The notes under the pieces: model-generated
Databases searched by the model: none
What the model was told of the DNA's origin: nothing
The model's input: the letters and a program-made list of their open reading frames with translations, nothing else
Shown here: piece by piece, positions 1 to 11,699 of the stretch
Layout: every line of letters starts with the position of its first letter
How positions within the stretch are numbered: the stretch's first letter is position 1
From: Physcomitrium patens
Lineage: Eukaryota > Streptophyta > Bryopsida > Funariales > Funariaceae
Direction of reading: 5' to 3'
DNA length: 64,000 nt
Assembly: GCF_000002425.4 (NCBI RefSeq)
Contig: NC_037258.1
Location: 4,255,709-4,319,708 of the forward strand
Program-made: the position numbers and the translations under genes

Positions 1-1078
1 CAAGTAAAGACATGGCCCAGCTTCGAACTCCTTAAACTCGAAGTAATCAAGTAGAGCGCGGCATAAGATATCATCGAGAAAACCAACGCACCGTCCTCCT
101 CAACGCTACTTGACCACACAAAATCCACAGCTCAGAGTTGCACACATATGGATACTAAATCAGGTTCAATTATTTTTTGCAAAGACTGCAGAAGAGAACG
201 AGATACCACAGCACAGTTCCTACTTTGCCCTTCAAAACAGAGCACCTACTTCACACTTCACAACTGTTCTTCACTGCAAAAGTTATGTTTAGCTGGGGTT
301 CGTCCACAGAGAATCGATGGGGGAGACGCGAAACCCTCCACGTGCTAGAGAAGCACTCTGGATGATGCGCGTCCGTAGTGTGGTGCTGCACATAATTCAG
401 TAATGCAGGTCGACTAATTCACATGCTAAAGTGCCTTAATGCTGGTTATTATACGAAGCAGTTAGCTTACATGACTCTAGGTTCCTGTGTATTATTTCTC
501 TTACACTAGCTGGGTACCAAACCTCAATGTTTAATCCAGAGAAGGTTAAACATGAGCAGTATATTTTTCGTCATTCAGATGGTTTCTGAGGAAAATTATG
601 TTTGCATGGATTCAGAGTGGACTAGATTCTGGAGGAAATAACACTGAAACTATTTCGGCAGTTAACTGCCACTGTGCTCGGATATCTCTCACGATGATCA
701 GATCGCCACTGTTACGCAGAGAGGTTTATAAAGAAGCGAGACTGGGAATAAAACAACCAGGTTTTATTGCAAAATCCACAGAAACCAAACCAGTACGCAT
801 CGTGTAATAGGACCTTACAAGCTTTAATCTCCTGTGCAATTTCATGAATACCGACACTTGTGCTGAAGCAGCAGACAGAATCTTCCCCTTGTGCAAGTGC
901 CAAATACTCCTGCCACCGAACAGACGAGACGACACAAGCTTGGCGAATCTCTGCACTTCGAACTTCAATGACATAAATTACGAGCGGCAATATTACTCTC
1001 ATCGGAATACCAAAAAGTGAAAGAAGATGCTTGTATTGAAATTCTCAAGCCCGAGTTGGGAACAGACCAAACAGACTC
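1..1078. other. 3' flank of the SURNod19-like gene; no separate gene seen
   Basis: I recognise no protein or RNA gene here. The stretch lies downstream of the minus-strand SURNod19-like gene and probably includes its 3' UTR: an AATAAA polyadenylation-type hexamer reads on the minus strand at 768-763, about 310 bp past the stop codon. ORFs in this stretch on either strand show no recognisable domain. Confidence 0.35.
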
Positions 1079-2809
1079 TCAAACAAGGCCGGTTCTGCCA
1101 GTGGCAATCTTCAAGTTGATGAGCCCCATAAGACCAGTGTGGGGTCCGTCAACCATGGAGTATTTCACAACAAACTTAAGCATCTCGTTTTTGGTGATGT
1201 AGTATGGCACCCCTGTGTCAGCTGGTGGCCAGCATGAGGTTATTCCAACTACGTAGCCAGATTCGTTTCCAACGCTATGTCCTTGGCCGTAAATGGGCAA
1301 AGATTCGCAGAGAAGAGTGCCGTCCTTGCTCCAAATGGATGCACTAATACCTGAGGCATGAAAGTGACCGACTGCAGAGATCAAGGGTCCACTTACGGGT
1401 GATCTCTGGTAGGAGACTTTAGTGTCAATACAGACTTCGTCATTGGGGTCATTAGATTCACAAGCGCCGACTTCGTACTCTAGTTGCTCCCCGAACCCAA
1501 TCTCAGTAACGTCCAAGCGCACGTTGGTGAGAGGCTGGACGCATTCGTCCCATGGTGTCCAAGACCATGTATACTGCGTAAACAAAAATAACCAAACCTT
1601 CAAAACCTCGACACGACCCCACGAAATGATTTTTCATTAGCATATCTTTGTATCATTCGTGATCAAGATTAAGAAGACAAGAGCCCACTGGTACTCAACT
1701 CTGAATCGAAGGTTCCTCGCGAGCTTCATCCCGGTCTCTCCTTGGAACTCATTCTTCACGAGACAATGAGTCTCGTCATGGCAGCAGGCAAGACCTCCGT
1801 GATATCCTTCTGGGAGGATCACAGCACCGGTTTTATTGAAATCGAACACATCGCACCTGCACAAAACGAAGAGCGATAGTAGAGAAAACAAGAGCTGAAG
1901 TTTTTCCCACTAATGTAATACCGGCCGCCTACGGTTTAGCTGCTGAAAATACCGGACACAACCACCGTCTAAAGCTCAACGTCCGTAATTTAGTTCCTGA
2001 AACATTGTCTCTCTTGCCCTGATGTCCAATTGCATACCACTGTACGCAGAAAACTTGTAACACGACCCTCCATACGTACATGAAAATCGTAAACACGCTC
2101 TCTCAAGATAGAAACGAACTGTCTCTAATCACCTGCATTCTGTGCAGGACATCCTGGAAATCGCCCCACGCGTGTCAATAGCATGCACATTCAACACCCA
2201 CACGGACTCATAATCCTCGCCGAACCGATCACCGCCCTCGAATCCATATGGAGCAGGCATTTTAGTGTTGGTGTGCCTTGTCTCCGCGCCTACTCCGAAC
2301 TGCTGAATTAGAAACCAAGTATCGGGGGCTCCGGGGTACTCCGTCAGTCTCTTCCTGTCCTTGTGCCTCGCCGACACCTTCAATTGTCCCAGGGGATCGC
2401 TCTGAAGCTCCTCCATCAGATCGTGCTTGTGAGCATCGCTGTCGTTCTTCGGCACGGCGTACTCATACATCAACCAGTGATGAAGATAAGTATCATACAG
2501 AGGCACGGGTGTCGTGGCGTCCTCCAAGACCATCTCCGCCAGGAAATCGCGCGTGGCAAACCTGCCTTCCGGCGCATCCACGAAGAAAAACAAGTTGTGC
2601 ACCGTCCCCGGCTTGAAGCTCATCGCCCGTGTCACAAATTCACGTTTCCGAGTTCCATTGATGGACTCACACCTCATCTCCACCACAGGCTTGATCAAGC
2701 TCTCTCTCACCCCCCCTGTCGCACCACCACTTTGCATTATCACCATTGTCACCAACAAACCCACAACGCGAACCACCATCGTCATTGCTACAAGACCTCC
2801 ACACCCCAT
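1079..2809 (-). CDS. SURNod19 (stress up-regulated Nod 19) family protein, 3 exons
   Basis: Three exons read on the minus strand: 2809-2133, 1856-1700 and 1573-1079. The junctions are CAG|GTGATT to TGCAG|GTGCG, and AGA|GTTGAG to ACGCAG|TATAC; phases agree and give about 442 residues. The ATG at 2809 is chosen because it opens a hydrophobic signal-peptide-like stretch (MGCGGLVAMTMVV...) and the frame upstream has no ATG. Family landmarks seen in order: PLYDTYLHHW, GGLACCHDETHC (cysteine pair), LRFRYTWSWTPWD spanning the second intron, VCIDTK, GHFHASG, GNESGYVVGITSCWP and HTGLMGLINL. The family is plant-specific and induced in nodules and by stress; its biochemical role is unknown to me. The protein is probably secreted or vacuolar (inference). 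The join at 1700 rests on restoring the family motif; an alternative donor nearby breaks it. Confidence 0.88.
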
Positions 2810-3200
2810 CAAAACGCCAACTTGCGCAGCTCTCTCTCTCTCACACTCGCTCTCGCTTCTCAGATTTTTCAAGACTGATTCATCACACCCTTGGGGTTCT
2901 GTCCGTCTGCCTGTCTGTCTATTTGTCGTCGTTGCCTAATGATCTCAGCAAATGGGTTCAGCTGTAGTAGATACATGCCCTGAATGGAGGTCACAACCTT
3001 GTGTCTGTTTCTCAACTTTCCTAGCAGAGAAACCAAGTCCACAAACAAGAGCAACAGCAACAGCAATTAAGTGTAAGAGCTTTTGCGATGATGGTGAGAG
3101 AGAGAGAGAGAGCGAAATAATACTGCAGACAAGGAAGCAGCTCCGTGCCAGTCAAATCTAGCACAAGATTGTGACGTTCTGTAAGCTTTTTCTGCTCACC
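2810..3200. promoter_or_regulatory. Upstream region of the SURNod19-like gene
   Basis: This is the likely 5' UTR and promoter of the minus-strand gene. On the plus strand it has pyrimidine-rich tracts (CT repeats near 2833-2850, a CTGT tetranucleotide run near 2907-2920) and a GA microsatellite at about 3096-3112. No clear TATA box was assigned. Confidence 0.3.
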
Positions 3201-4310
3201 TGATGTGATTTCTTTTTCTTCATATATATATATATATATATTAGTAATTTATGCTAAGATTGATACATTTTACATTCAACCTGGACCTGACTAAAAGGCA
3301 AAAACACTATGCTAATCAAATTGGATTAAATGGGATTTCCTTTTAACTAATGAAAATTATAAATATTTAATTTTTTGATTTTTATTTCTTATTATGAGCT
3401 TGATTTTTTTTGTAGAAAAACTTAAGAATGGCTTTGATATATGATTATAAGCTTATTACAATTTTCAAATGTAAAAATGAATTATATATGTATAAATTTA
3501 ACTTTCAGAAATTTAAATTGGTATATTAAAGAAGATTACAATCAATTTAGACAATATGTTTAGTTACTATTAAATTATAAATTAACAAATCTAAAATCTA
3601 ATTATTTCTTTCTTTTTGGTCTTAACGGTGCATCACAAACTTATTATTGCATAGATAATTTGACATGTAGTGACTAGTTTTTTTACTTTATTTTATTTAT
3701 TTATTTTTTTAAATCTTGAAAGAATGTAATACATAAGTGATACATATACATATATAAATGATTATCTTATAATTTTATATTTATAATAATCTAACAACAA
3801 AGTAAAAATTGATTAATTCTAAATTTAAAACTATGATAATATTATAGTATCAATTAAACAATTCTTATTTTAAAGGCAATAAAAACATAAATAAAAATAA
3901 AAATATATAACTATATATAACTATATATAGTTATATATATATATTTGCACACAAACATTATATAATATAATATTATTTAACACACATTTATATTATATTA
4001 CTTATAAACTAAAATAAAAATCTAAATATGTTGATTTAATATTAAAATCCATGATTATTAAAAATTATATAATTTAAATATCATGTTTTATCACTTATAA
4101 TCTATTTTAATAAAAATTTAAAAATATATTACTAAAAAAAATGTTGGCAATAGTCTATAAATATAAATAGTATGGTTTTTATATTTTGAAGAACCAATTA
4201 GTATAATATGTAGTATAAATAATGTAGTATAACATATTGTATACCAATTTGATTAATCAAATTCATCTATTTAATAAAATTACATAACATAATTTAGTGC
4301 ATATTTTCTA
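3201..4310. other. AT-rich intergenic DNA, no gene
   Basis: Very AT-rich sequence with a short TA run at about 3222-3241 and palindromic TATATAACTATATATAGTTA-type tracts near 3906-3945. No ORF of note and no recognisable element. Confidence 0.5.
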
Positions 4311-4654
4311 TTTATTTATTTTTATATTCAAATTTCTATTTTATTTTGATTTCATTTGATATTTTAATTTTATTTATTAATTCAAGTAACTTTCATCTAA
4401 AAATCCTAAATTATTTCTAATTATTTAAAAAACCAAAATTATTATATCATATTTTTTAGTTTTTTAAAACTAAAATTGAATTTTTTTAAAATACATTATT
4501 TTTTAATATATTCCATCATTGTATTTTGTATGAATGTAAATTAATTTTAGAAGATGGAATGTCTTTCTTTTTAATTATATTTTGTGATAATTGTTCAGTA
4601 GATTTTATTTTTATTTCTAATTTGCAAGAAACATATTTTGGTTAGTGAAGGATG
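4311..4654 (+). repeat. AT-rich ~342-bp direct repeat, copy 1
   Basis: This segment recurs with scattered changes at 7175-7453, continued at 23383-23448 on the far side of element A. Shared landmarks are the runs around ATTCATCTAAAAATCC, CATTGTATTTTGTATGAATG and the end AAGGATG. The two copies flank 4655-7174, so they could be the LTRs of a very old element or a dispersed repeat. Copy 1 is uninterrupted and so shows what the target of element A looked like before insertion. Confidence 0.7.
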
Positions 4655-4803
4655 TCATGTAAACAAAGATTGTTACAAACAACACATTGAGTGCCATAAA
4701 TCAATCATAAAATATATAATCTAAATCAAATACAAATATACAACCAATATACTTCTAAGTATTTCTTCTAGCTAATTAAGAACCCTTCCACTCAACTACA
4801 ATT

Positions 4804-5371
4804 TGTCAAGGACAAGAATCCAATGAAAGCAAATAACCAAGTGAGACTTTTCTAAAAAAAATATGACAAAATAAAAGTAAGAAAACATGTATGTTAAAAA
4901 GAAATTAGAATGGCTATTGCCAAAAGGCAAGAAAACTAAAGACTCTTGAATCTAAATAAGAGTAAAAAAGGAGTTGATAAGAGTGAAGTAGACTTCACGC
5001 TTGCCTCTATATATACTATCTACTTAGGAGCTACAAGGCAACATTCTATAGGACTTCCAATATGTATTGACTTTGCAAGAAACATATCTTAACTTGTAAG
5101 GCAAATTTTCTATATGTGTGCCACATAATTAGCTTGTTTTATAAGTTATCCACACATATGATATGTGGCTAATTTATTGATCAAGTTTTTAATCTAAAAA
5201 TCAACTATAAACATGTATAAAGTCAAAATCATGTCTATCAAGCTTCTATGAAGCTTTTTAAGAATATATTATAAAATTAATCTATTTTTATCTAATTTTA
5301 TCTATTTCTACCTAATTATATAGATAATTTCTAGAGTAAGTATATATGTCTCTGACAATATGTCCGTGACA
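4804..5371 (-). repeat. Decayed LTR of the chromovirus D family
   Basis: The segment begins TGTCAAGGACAA and ends GTCCGTGACA, the same termini as the 552-bp LTRs of element D, and aligns along its length, including the TATATATACTATCTA promoter stretch and the GGCTATTGCCA region. It is 568 bp and much diverged. In element sense it lies on the minus strand. It may be a solo LTR or the 3' LTR of the decayed gypsy remnant that follows. Confidence 0.8.
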
Positions 5372-7100
5372 CAACCATAATATATATAGTTAGAGATGAA
5401 TGTCATAATGATGTTATTATAGAATTGTACTTATCTAAGTCAATATTGTAGCTGCTAGACTACTAAAATATATAGCAAATATAGTAGAAGAAATCCTCAA
5501 TTCTTATCAGTAGAAAAAGCCTAGTTCAAAGACTTCTAACAACAAGGAAAAATCCGATTTTCTAATAGAAGAGTTGAAAGAAGTGGTGTTAAGCATGCCA
5601 TATGCCACCTACATTGGCATTGATCATACAATAGCAAGGTAGTAGCCTCTTTCTTCTAAACACATATTAAAAAAAAAGACTATTTAGTATAATTGCTAAT
5701 TTAGGATATACAAAATCATCAATAGAATGATGACAAAGAGTACAATTTTTTGAATGTTCTTGACATTCTTGTCCATCTTTGTCTTCAAGCAACAAAATAT
5801 CATTAGGCAACACATTCTTGATACAAAGAATTGTGCACTATGCCTTAATATAAAGTATTTTTAATACCTCATATTATAAATATATGTAATTTTTTTAGAG
5901 AGTCTATACAATTCAAGCTCATAAGTTCCATTGTAAATGTAAGCATATTATAAAGTATTATGATATTGAATAATAGATAAGTTCTTCATAGCCATAGACA
6001 TAGCTTTCTTTAAAAAACTCTACTTGATCATATAGACATTGAGCCCAAATATCAAGGTCATCTAAATCCATAATTAGAGCTAGCTTCTCATGTACTAAGC
6101 TTGATAGAATTGCCTCCCATCCATACAACAATTGATAAGAATTATAAGATATAAAAGATGCCTAATTATTAAAGGAATAATCTATTTCAATTTATAGCAA
6201 TATCAAATTCTAATTTTAGTAGTTTTTATAAAATAATCTGTACTTTTGATAAACCATTCTTTATAAAATTGAGGTGATAAAGTATTAACCTTGACCTAAT
6301 TGGGTCACACACTTCATATTAAAAAAATACATGTGTCGACTTGTTGATATATGTCAATCAACCAATATTGGTTGCACAACATAAAATGTATCTTACACAC
6401 TTCGAAATATCTAAATTCTTCATGTTCTTACTACACTAAAGAAGCTTTTTTATTTGGCCTTTGAACTATGTGTCTAATTCCATCAAGCCAAATACAAAAC
6501 AAGAAATTATTCTTTCAACAATCCCTTGTTATTTGGTGACTAATCATATTTTTACCTATAGAAGAGATAAATGAAGGAAATGTTCCTTATTAAAGCTTGT
6601 GCAAGATCATAAGATCCTCTCATACATTGCTAATCCTTTTGGTACTATCAATTTTTTTTTTATTTTAGCTTGAATTAAGTACCATAGTTATAGAGCCTCA
6701 CATCAAAGTGATGTATGTGGTTGCATATCATTTAAGAATTGCCTCTCTAGTACAATATCTATGCGATCAAGCTTTAGTCAAGTCTTCTTTTAAAGGACTT
6801 TGATTATAGGAAAGTCCTTTTGCATCCAAATTGGTAATCTATGCTTGATGCACAATCTCGAAGTCATATTCTTGAACTAACAAAGTCTATCTAACAAGCT
6901 TATTTAATTCCATAAGCGACTTCAAGAGTTGATGGTCAATTTCCAATGTAAATTGTTGCCCCTACAAATAAGGTCAAAAGTGAATAATAGCTCAAACTAC
7001 TACCAAAGCTTTTCTTTCATAAGATGAGTACTTGGACTCTACATTGTAATTGCTTCTAGAAGCAAATGTAATCACATATTCCTGTCTTACATCTTTTCAT
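5372..7100 (-). pseudogene. Highly decayed Ty3/gypsy RNase H-integrase remnant
   Basis: Translating the minus strand of about 7080-6760 with stops ignored gives a recognisable RNase H segment: NYNVESKYSSYERKALVVV, then a tether like that in TLEIDHQLLKSLMELNKL, then LVQEYDFEIVHQA and TNLDAKGLSYN. Further downstream (about 6550-6290) weaker integrase-like phrases appear. There are many stops and indels, so nothing here is functional. It may belong to the same insertion as the LTR at 4804-5371. The rest of the stretch down to 5372 is AT-rich and unreadable. Confidence 0.6.
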
Positions 7101-7174
7101 GTCAAGACTACTTCAAATCCTATTGCATTCCAATCTCTCTATGGTCTAATAAGGTCTAATAAAATTTAGATGTA

Positions 7175-7453
7175 TTTATTTATTCTTATACTCAAATTGC
7201 TAATTTATTTTAATTTAATTTAGTTTTTTAATTTTATTTATTGATTCAATTAAATTTCATCTAAAAATCCAAAATTATTTCTAATATTTTAAAAGATCAA
7301 AATTATTCTACTATATTCTTTAGTTTTTTAAAAATAAATTTGGAATTTTTTTAAAGTGTATTATTTTTTAATATGTTCCATCACTGTATTTTGTATGAAT
7401 GTAAATTAATTTTAGAAGATGGAGTGTCTTTCCTTTTGATTGTATTTTGTGAT
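7175..7453 (+). repeat. AT-rich direct repeat, copy 2 (left part, split by element A)
   Basis: Matches copy 1 at 4311-4654 up to the point where element A inserted. The remainder continues at 23383-23448. The join across A, after removing A and one GTGAT, reads TTTTGTGATGATTGTTGAAT, which matches the uninterrupted TTTTGTGATAATTGTTCAGT of copy 1. Confidence 0.7.
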
Positions 7454-8173
7454 TGTAGAATGTATAAATGACTTTTCTGGTTCGTTATCGGTTAAATAGT
7501 AGTAATGTTGGGATTTAGATGAATGGTTAGTTCGATTAGTTGTTAATAGTAGGAAGTTAGGAACATATGCGATTAAGAAGCCAAAGTTTCACAACCTGTG
7601 AAATCTGCTGAATGACGATTCATATTTTGGTAGGATAAAGAGGTTGAGGAAGAAGGAATGGGGGCCAGACTGTGATAGTCGTGAGCCAGGGTAAAGCTTG
7701 GAGCTACCCTTTTGTTTTCTTTGCTTTTGTGTTTTTCTTTAGTATTGGATTTAAGAAAAGGATTGCTGAAACTGTGATTGAGATATTGAAAATTATGAAT
7801 TCGAATTAACTAATTTGGAGAAAGAAAGTGTGATTGTGATAATAGAGATTATTGCATTGTGATAGTAGCACTGGAAGATTGAGTAAAAGTAAAGGAATTG
7901 AGAATTGAAGTACTGTGGAAAGAGATTAAGCATCCTGTAGATGTCAGAAATGTCAGTGATATTGAGTAGCTGCAGGGCAGTGAACGATTGTAGAGATTGT
8001 GAAGGGATTGAATTGAGATGAGGAAGAGAACTTTGGAAGTTTTAGATAATTAATACATAATCAATTGTGACATAACATATCCAATTCATACAACGAGTCT
8101 TTCCCCGAGATCGAACCCACCTATACTGATCAAATATCTTGGTGTTTTGAGTCCGAGTCAAACGACGATTACA
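7454..8173 (+). repeat. Element A 5' LTR
   Basis: 720 bp, TG...CA. By eye it differs from the 3' LTR at only four positions, all transitions: G/A at two places near 7650-7675, C/T near 7809, and C/T near 8092. I could not assign a TATA box with confidence. Confidence 0.95.
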
Positions 8174-8177
8174 TTTT

Positions 8178-8195
8178 TGGCGCCGCTGTCGGGGA
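8178..8195 (+). other. Element A primer binding site (tRNA-Asp type)
   Basis: TGGCGCCGCTGTCGGGGA lies 4 nt inside the 5' LTR. It matches the complement of the plant tRNA-Asp 3' end (TGGCGCCGTTGCCGGGGA) at 16 of 18 positions. This primer type is typical of Athila/Tat-like Ty3 elements. Confidence 0.85.
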
Positions 8196-8253
8196 TTGAC
8201 AACAATATGAAATGTTAAAGAATTGATGGTACAAAAGACGAGATCGAAGGAGT

Positions 8254-10508
8254 ATGAGCGGTGATTACGACTATGATAATCACAGAAGGAATCAACAAGT
8301 AAAGGAAAGACAGGAGCGATTTTATTTCAGAAATTTATTACGACAACAACAAGAAGGGATTCAACGTAAGAAACGTCGATGGAGTTGGATAAAGCCGTGG
8401 ATGCATGCATGTGCGAGTATTCGAGCATATCCAAGTTTTGAAAGAAGTGCAATATTGCACCATTATATACCATTAGAGAAATTACCGCGAGCGCTTGTAG
8501 GAGATACCGCGAGTAACGAAGCGTCAGAGTCAAGTTCAGTAATTATAAGAAGTTTAAGTACAGAAGAATTGAATAATAATGATAGTTTACAAGAAAGAAG
8601 AGTGAGAAAATATCAAATTGGAACAAAAAGAAGAATTCATATTAATATAGCAAGAAGACCAGCGCAAGCACCAATGGCAGAAGAAGCACCCGCAGTGCCA
8701 ATAGCGGTACAGATGGGAGCAATTGGAGATCGCACCACCAGCGTGGCTCCATTACCCACGTTTAATGGATAGCGGGTTCTGATCCCGATCAACACCTATC
8801 CCAATTTTTGACAGCATGTGTAGCCAATAATGGTAGAACTGAAGATGTCTGGCTGCGATGGGTGCCAGCGACCTTAAAGGATACAACGTTTGAATGGTAT
8901 ATTCGACAACCAGTGGGACAATTTCCTAATTGGAAAGCATTGAAAAATACTTTCTTAACTCATTTTTGACCAATAGGATTCGAAGATCGTCTTCGAGAAA
9001 ATTTGCTGAACAGTAAAATGTTTGTGGGAGAATCAGTGCAGTCGTATTATGGCCGAGTTGCAGATATATTACGTAAATGGCCAAACAATCAAATGCCAGA
9101 CATGTTTATATTGTCAATAATAGTGAATGAGTTGCATCCCCCAGAATTGAAGATGTTTGTTAAGGAGTCTCAACCAGTTACAGTAGCTGCCTCTTTACCA
9201 CGTGCAAAGGTATAGGAGGAGTGCCATTATGATCAACTGTTGATGGTGGGAACCACAATGATTCATAGTGTAGAAAATCAAGTTCCAATGACCAATACGA
9301 TGATAGGGAGCTATCCACGAATGATTGCGCCTAGTATGGGAAATCCCAATTCTCAAGGAGTAGTTAATGCCACTCCTTTGCAGGCGATACCACCTGTGGC
9401 AACTTATCCTTCGCCGATGGCATATCGACAACCTGAAGTACCGATGAATGCAACAATTAACGATTCTAACGAAGCTCTATTGTTAAATCTAACAAAGAAA
9501 ATGGAAGAATTAGCTGTGCATATGACTAAAGATAAAGATAAAAGGCATAGACCTTCTAATATGAGACCTAATGTATGGTGTAACAACTGTAAAGGGTAGG
9601 GACACTTTGATACGGAATGCCCCTCGCCTCATCAAAAGATGGGACAGTGTATGTATTGTGGAGGAAAGCATAACACTGCCAATTGTTGATACTTACCAAG
9701 ACAACAAACAATGATACAACCAACTGTATGGGATGTAAATCAAGTGCAAACAGGAAATATGGGTGGATGGAATGGAAATAGAAATAATAGAGTGAATCGT
9801 GGTTTCGGAAATTTCCAAAATCCTAATTATAATCAGCCCTACGGGACCAATATGTAGAATGGTGGCCAAAATCAAATGGGAAATCAACCATCGATGCCAA
9901 TACAACAAATCAATTCAGCAATGGCGACAACTAGTCAACCTGGATCCTTTACTGCACCAATATGGAACCAACCTGGAAGGTATGTCCCAACGGAGACTCC
10001 CAATGTACCTGACGGGACAAGAAAAAAACCAGTTCGTTGTTTTCGATGCCGCCAATTGGATCATTATGCAAGTGATTGCAACAACCCAAGATTTGTCGAA
10101 GAATACGCACCTCTTTGTGCAAATTGTAAGCAATCTGGTCATTACCACTACCAATGTAATGTGCCTTTTAATCCAAATAGTAGAGACCAGCACATGACAT
10201 CAACAGTGTAAATTATAGAAGAAACAAACAAACCACAGGAATCACCGGTACATCGGGTGGAAGCGATTCACGCAGTATTGACAAGAAATCAGCAAAAAGG
10301 CAAAGAACCAATTCAAATATTGGAGAAATTGATACCAGCCCCAGTCAACAGACCAATACCAAAATCTGCTCCATTATTGGATAAAGCGTCACCGTCACAA
10401 CCCAATTCGACCAATATATTGGTGCGTCCATTAATTTCACAAGTACCAATATTACACCAATACGGTGGACAGTCGCACTAGTTAAAGGATCCAATTTTCA
10501 AGGAGCAG
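8254..10508 (+). pseudogene. Element A gag (capsid/nucleocapsid), broken
   Basis: Opens at ATG 8254 (MSGDYDYDNHRR...), is open to 8772, then shifts frame once. From about 8774 the frame continues as a typical retrotransposon Gag: SDPDQHLSQFLTACVANNG, VWLRWVPATLKDTTFEWY, then a pro/gln-rich stretch. Four zinc-knuckle-like motifs follow: CNNCKG*GHFDTEC (about 9580), CMYCGGKHNTANC (about 9650, one residue short), CFRCRQLDHYASDC (about 10040) and CANCKQSGHYHYQC (about 10115). Stops interrupt at about 8964, 9213, 9597, 9688, 9856, 10209 and 10479; each is explained by CGA to TGA, CAG to TAG or CAA to TAA. Role: forms the virus-like particle and binds element RNA. The frame runs straight into protease without a shift. 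Confidence 0.85.
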
Positions 10509-11693
10509 TTGCAACCAGAAATCGAGGAAGTACCAATTCCTGATATTGGAAGTACCAATATACGGGGACCGGGATCTGAAATCCGTAAGAAAAAAAAGAC
10601 ATTGGGAATCATGACCAGTATAGAACCCTATGATATTCTGAAGGATTTAGGTTTAATTCAACCAACAATCACAATAAAGCAATTATTGGCAGTAGCACCA
10701 GAATGCCATAATACCTTAAACTCTTCTTTGATTCGACGAAGAACTCGTCAAAAAGAAATTCGTGAAGTAAGTTTGAATCCGGATCCAGGTGCACCGACTA
10801 TTGATGTATCAATTGATGGAGTATTAGTTCAGGGTGTACAAGTAGATGGCGGGGCTAGCATTAACCTCATGAATGTGGATACAATGGAAGAATTGGGATT
10901 GGACCAATTAATGCCAACTACGGTTGTTTTGCGAATGGCAGATTCAAGTCGAGTCCGACCTATGGATACTTTACGAGGAATTGATATAGTTGTTGCGGGG
11001 ATTACATACACAATTGATTATATTGTATTCCGATTGCAAAGTACAGTATTATCATATCCAATTTTGTTGGATCGATCGTGGCTATATCAAGCTGAAGCTC
11101 GGAACGATTGGGGTCGTGGAACGCTAACAATTGGAAAGGGTAAGGATAAAATAGTGCTCCAAATGTATCCTGTCCAGTATCACGGAGAAATTCAAATTAC
11201 CAGTCCAGAATATACATCGGACTGCGAACAGGAGTATACGGAAGAAGAACTGGTTGTTTCCAAATCAAGGGCTGTCAAGGCACGGGAAGTTGCAGTACAA
11301 AATAGGAATATTTACCATTGTGGAGGACCAGGAGAATATTTTGTTCCTCCAGACGTTATTGATGATTCAGATCATATGATTGCACTTTGGATGCAGCGAA
11401 GAGATGTTAATCAAGTTGGTGCTATAGATCCCGAATTGGAAAGCTCCAATTTGTCGGAGTTTATGAAAGATCCCGAAACAGAGCAGAAGATTACCGCTGA
11501 AGCTCTTAATGGACCAAAGTGTCAATCAATAAATCTAGGCACAAAGGATAATCCCAAATTGATTCAAATTTATGATGGTATAATGGGTAAAACTAAAGAG
11601 CTTTGGACAGATTATTTTATAAAACATAAATTAGCTTTTGCTTGGTCTTATAAAGATTTGAAGGGTATTCCAGCTGAAGTTTGTGAGCATTGA
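10509..11693 (+). pseudogene. Element A protease region of the gag-pol frame
   Basis: An open stretch of 394 codons in the same frame as gag and RT. The aspartic protease core is VQVDGGASINLMNVDTMEEL (near 10845-10900), with the active-site triad as DGG rather than the usual DSG or DTG, followed by the flap-like YPILLDRSWLYQAEA segment. Role: cleaves the Gag-Pol polyprotein inside the particle. It ends at a TGA (11691-11693) where relatives have Arg in the EHRIKLE motif, so the stop is a CGA to TGA change, not a true terminus. Confidence 0.8.
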
Positions 11694-11699
11694 ATAAAA

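Noticed and set aside
2278..2939. Long plus-strand ORFs opposite exon 1 of the SURNod19-like gene
   Set aside because: They overlap a well-supported exon on the other strand and encode low-complexity Ser/Thr/Pro-rich peptides without a domain.
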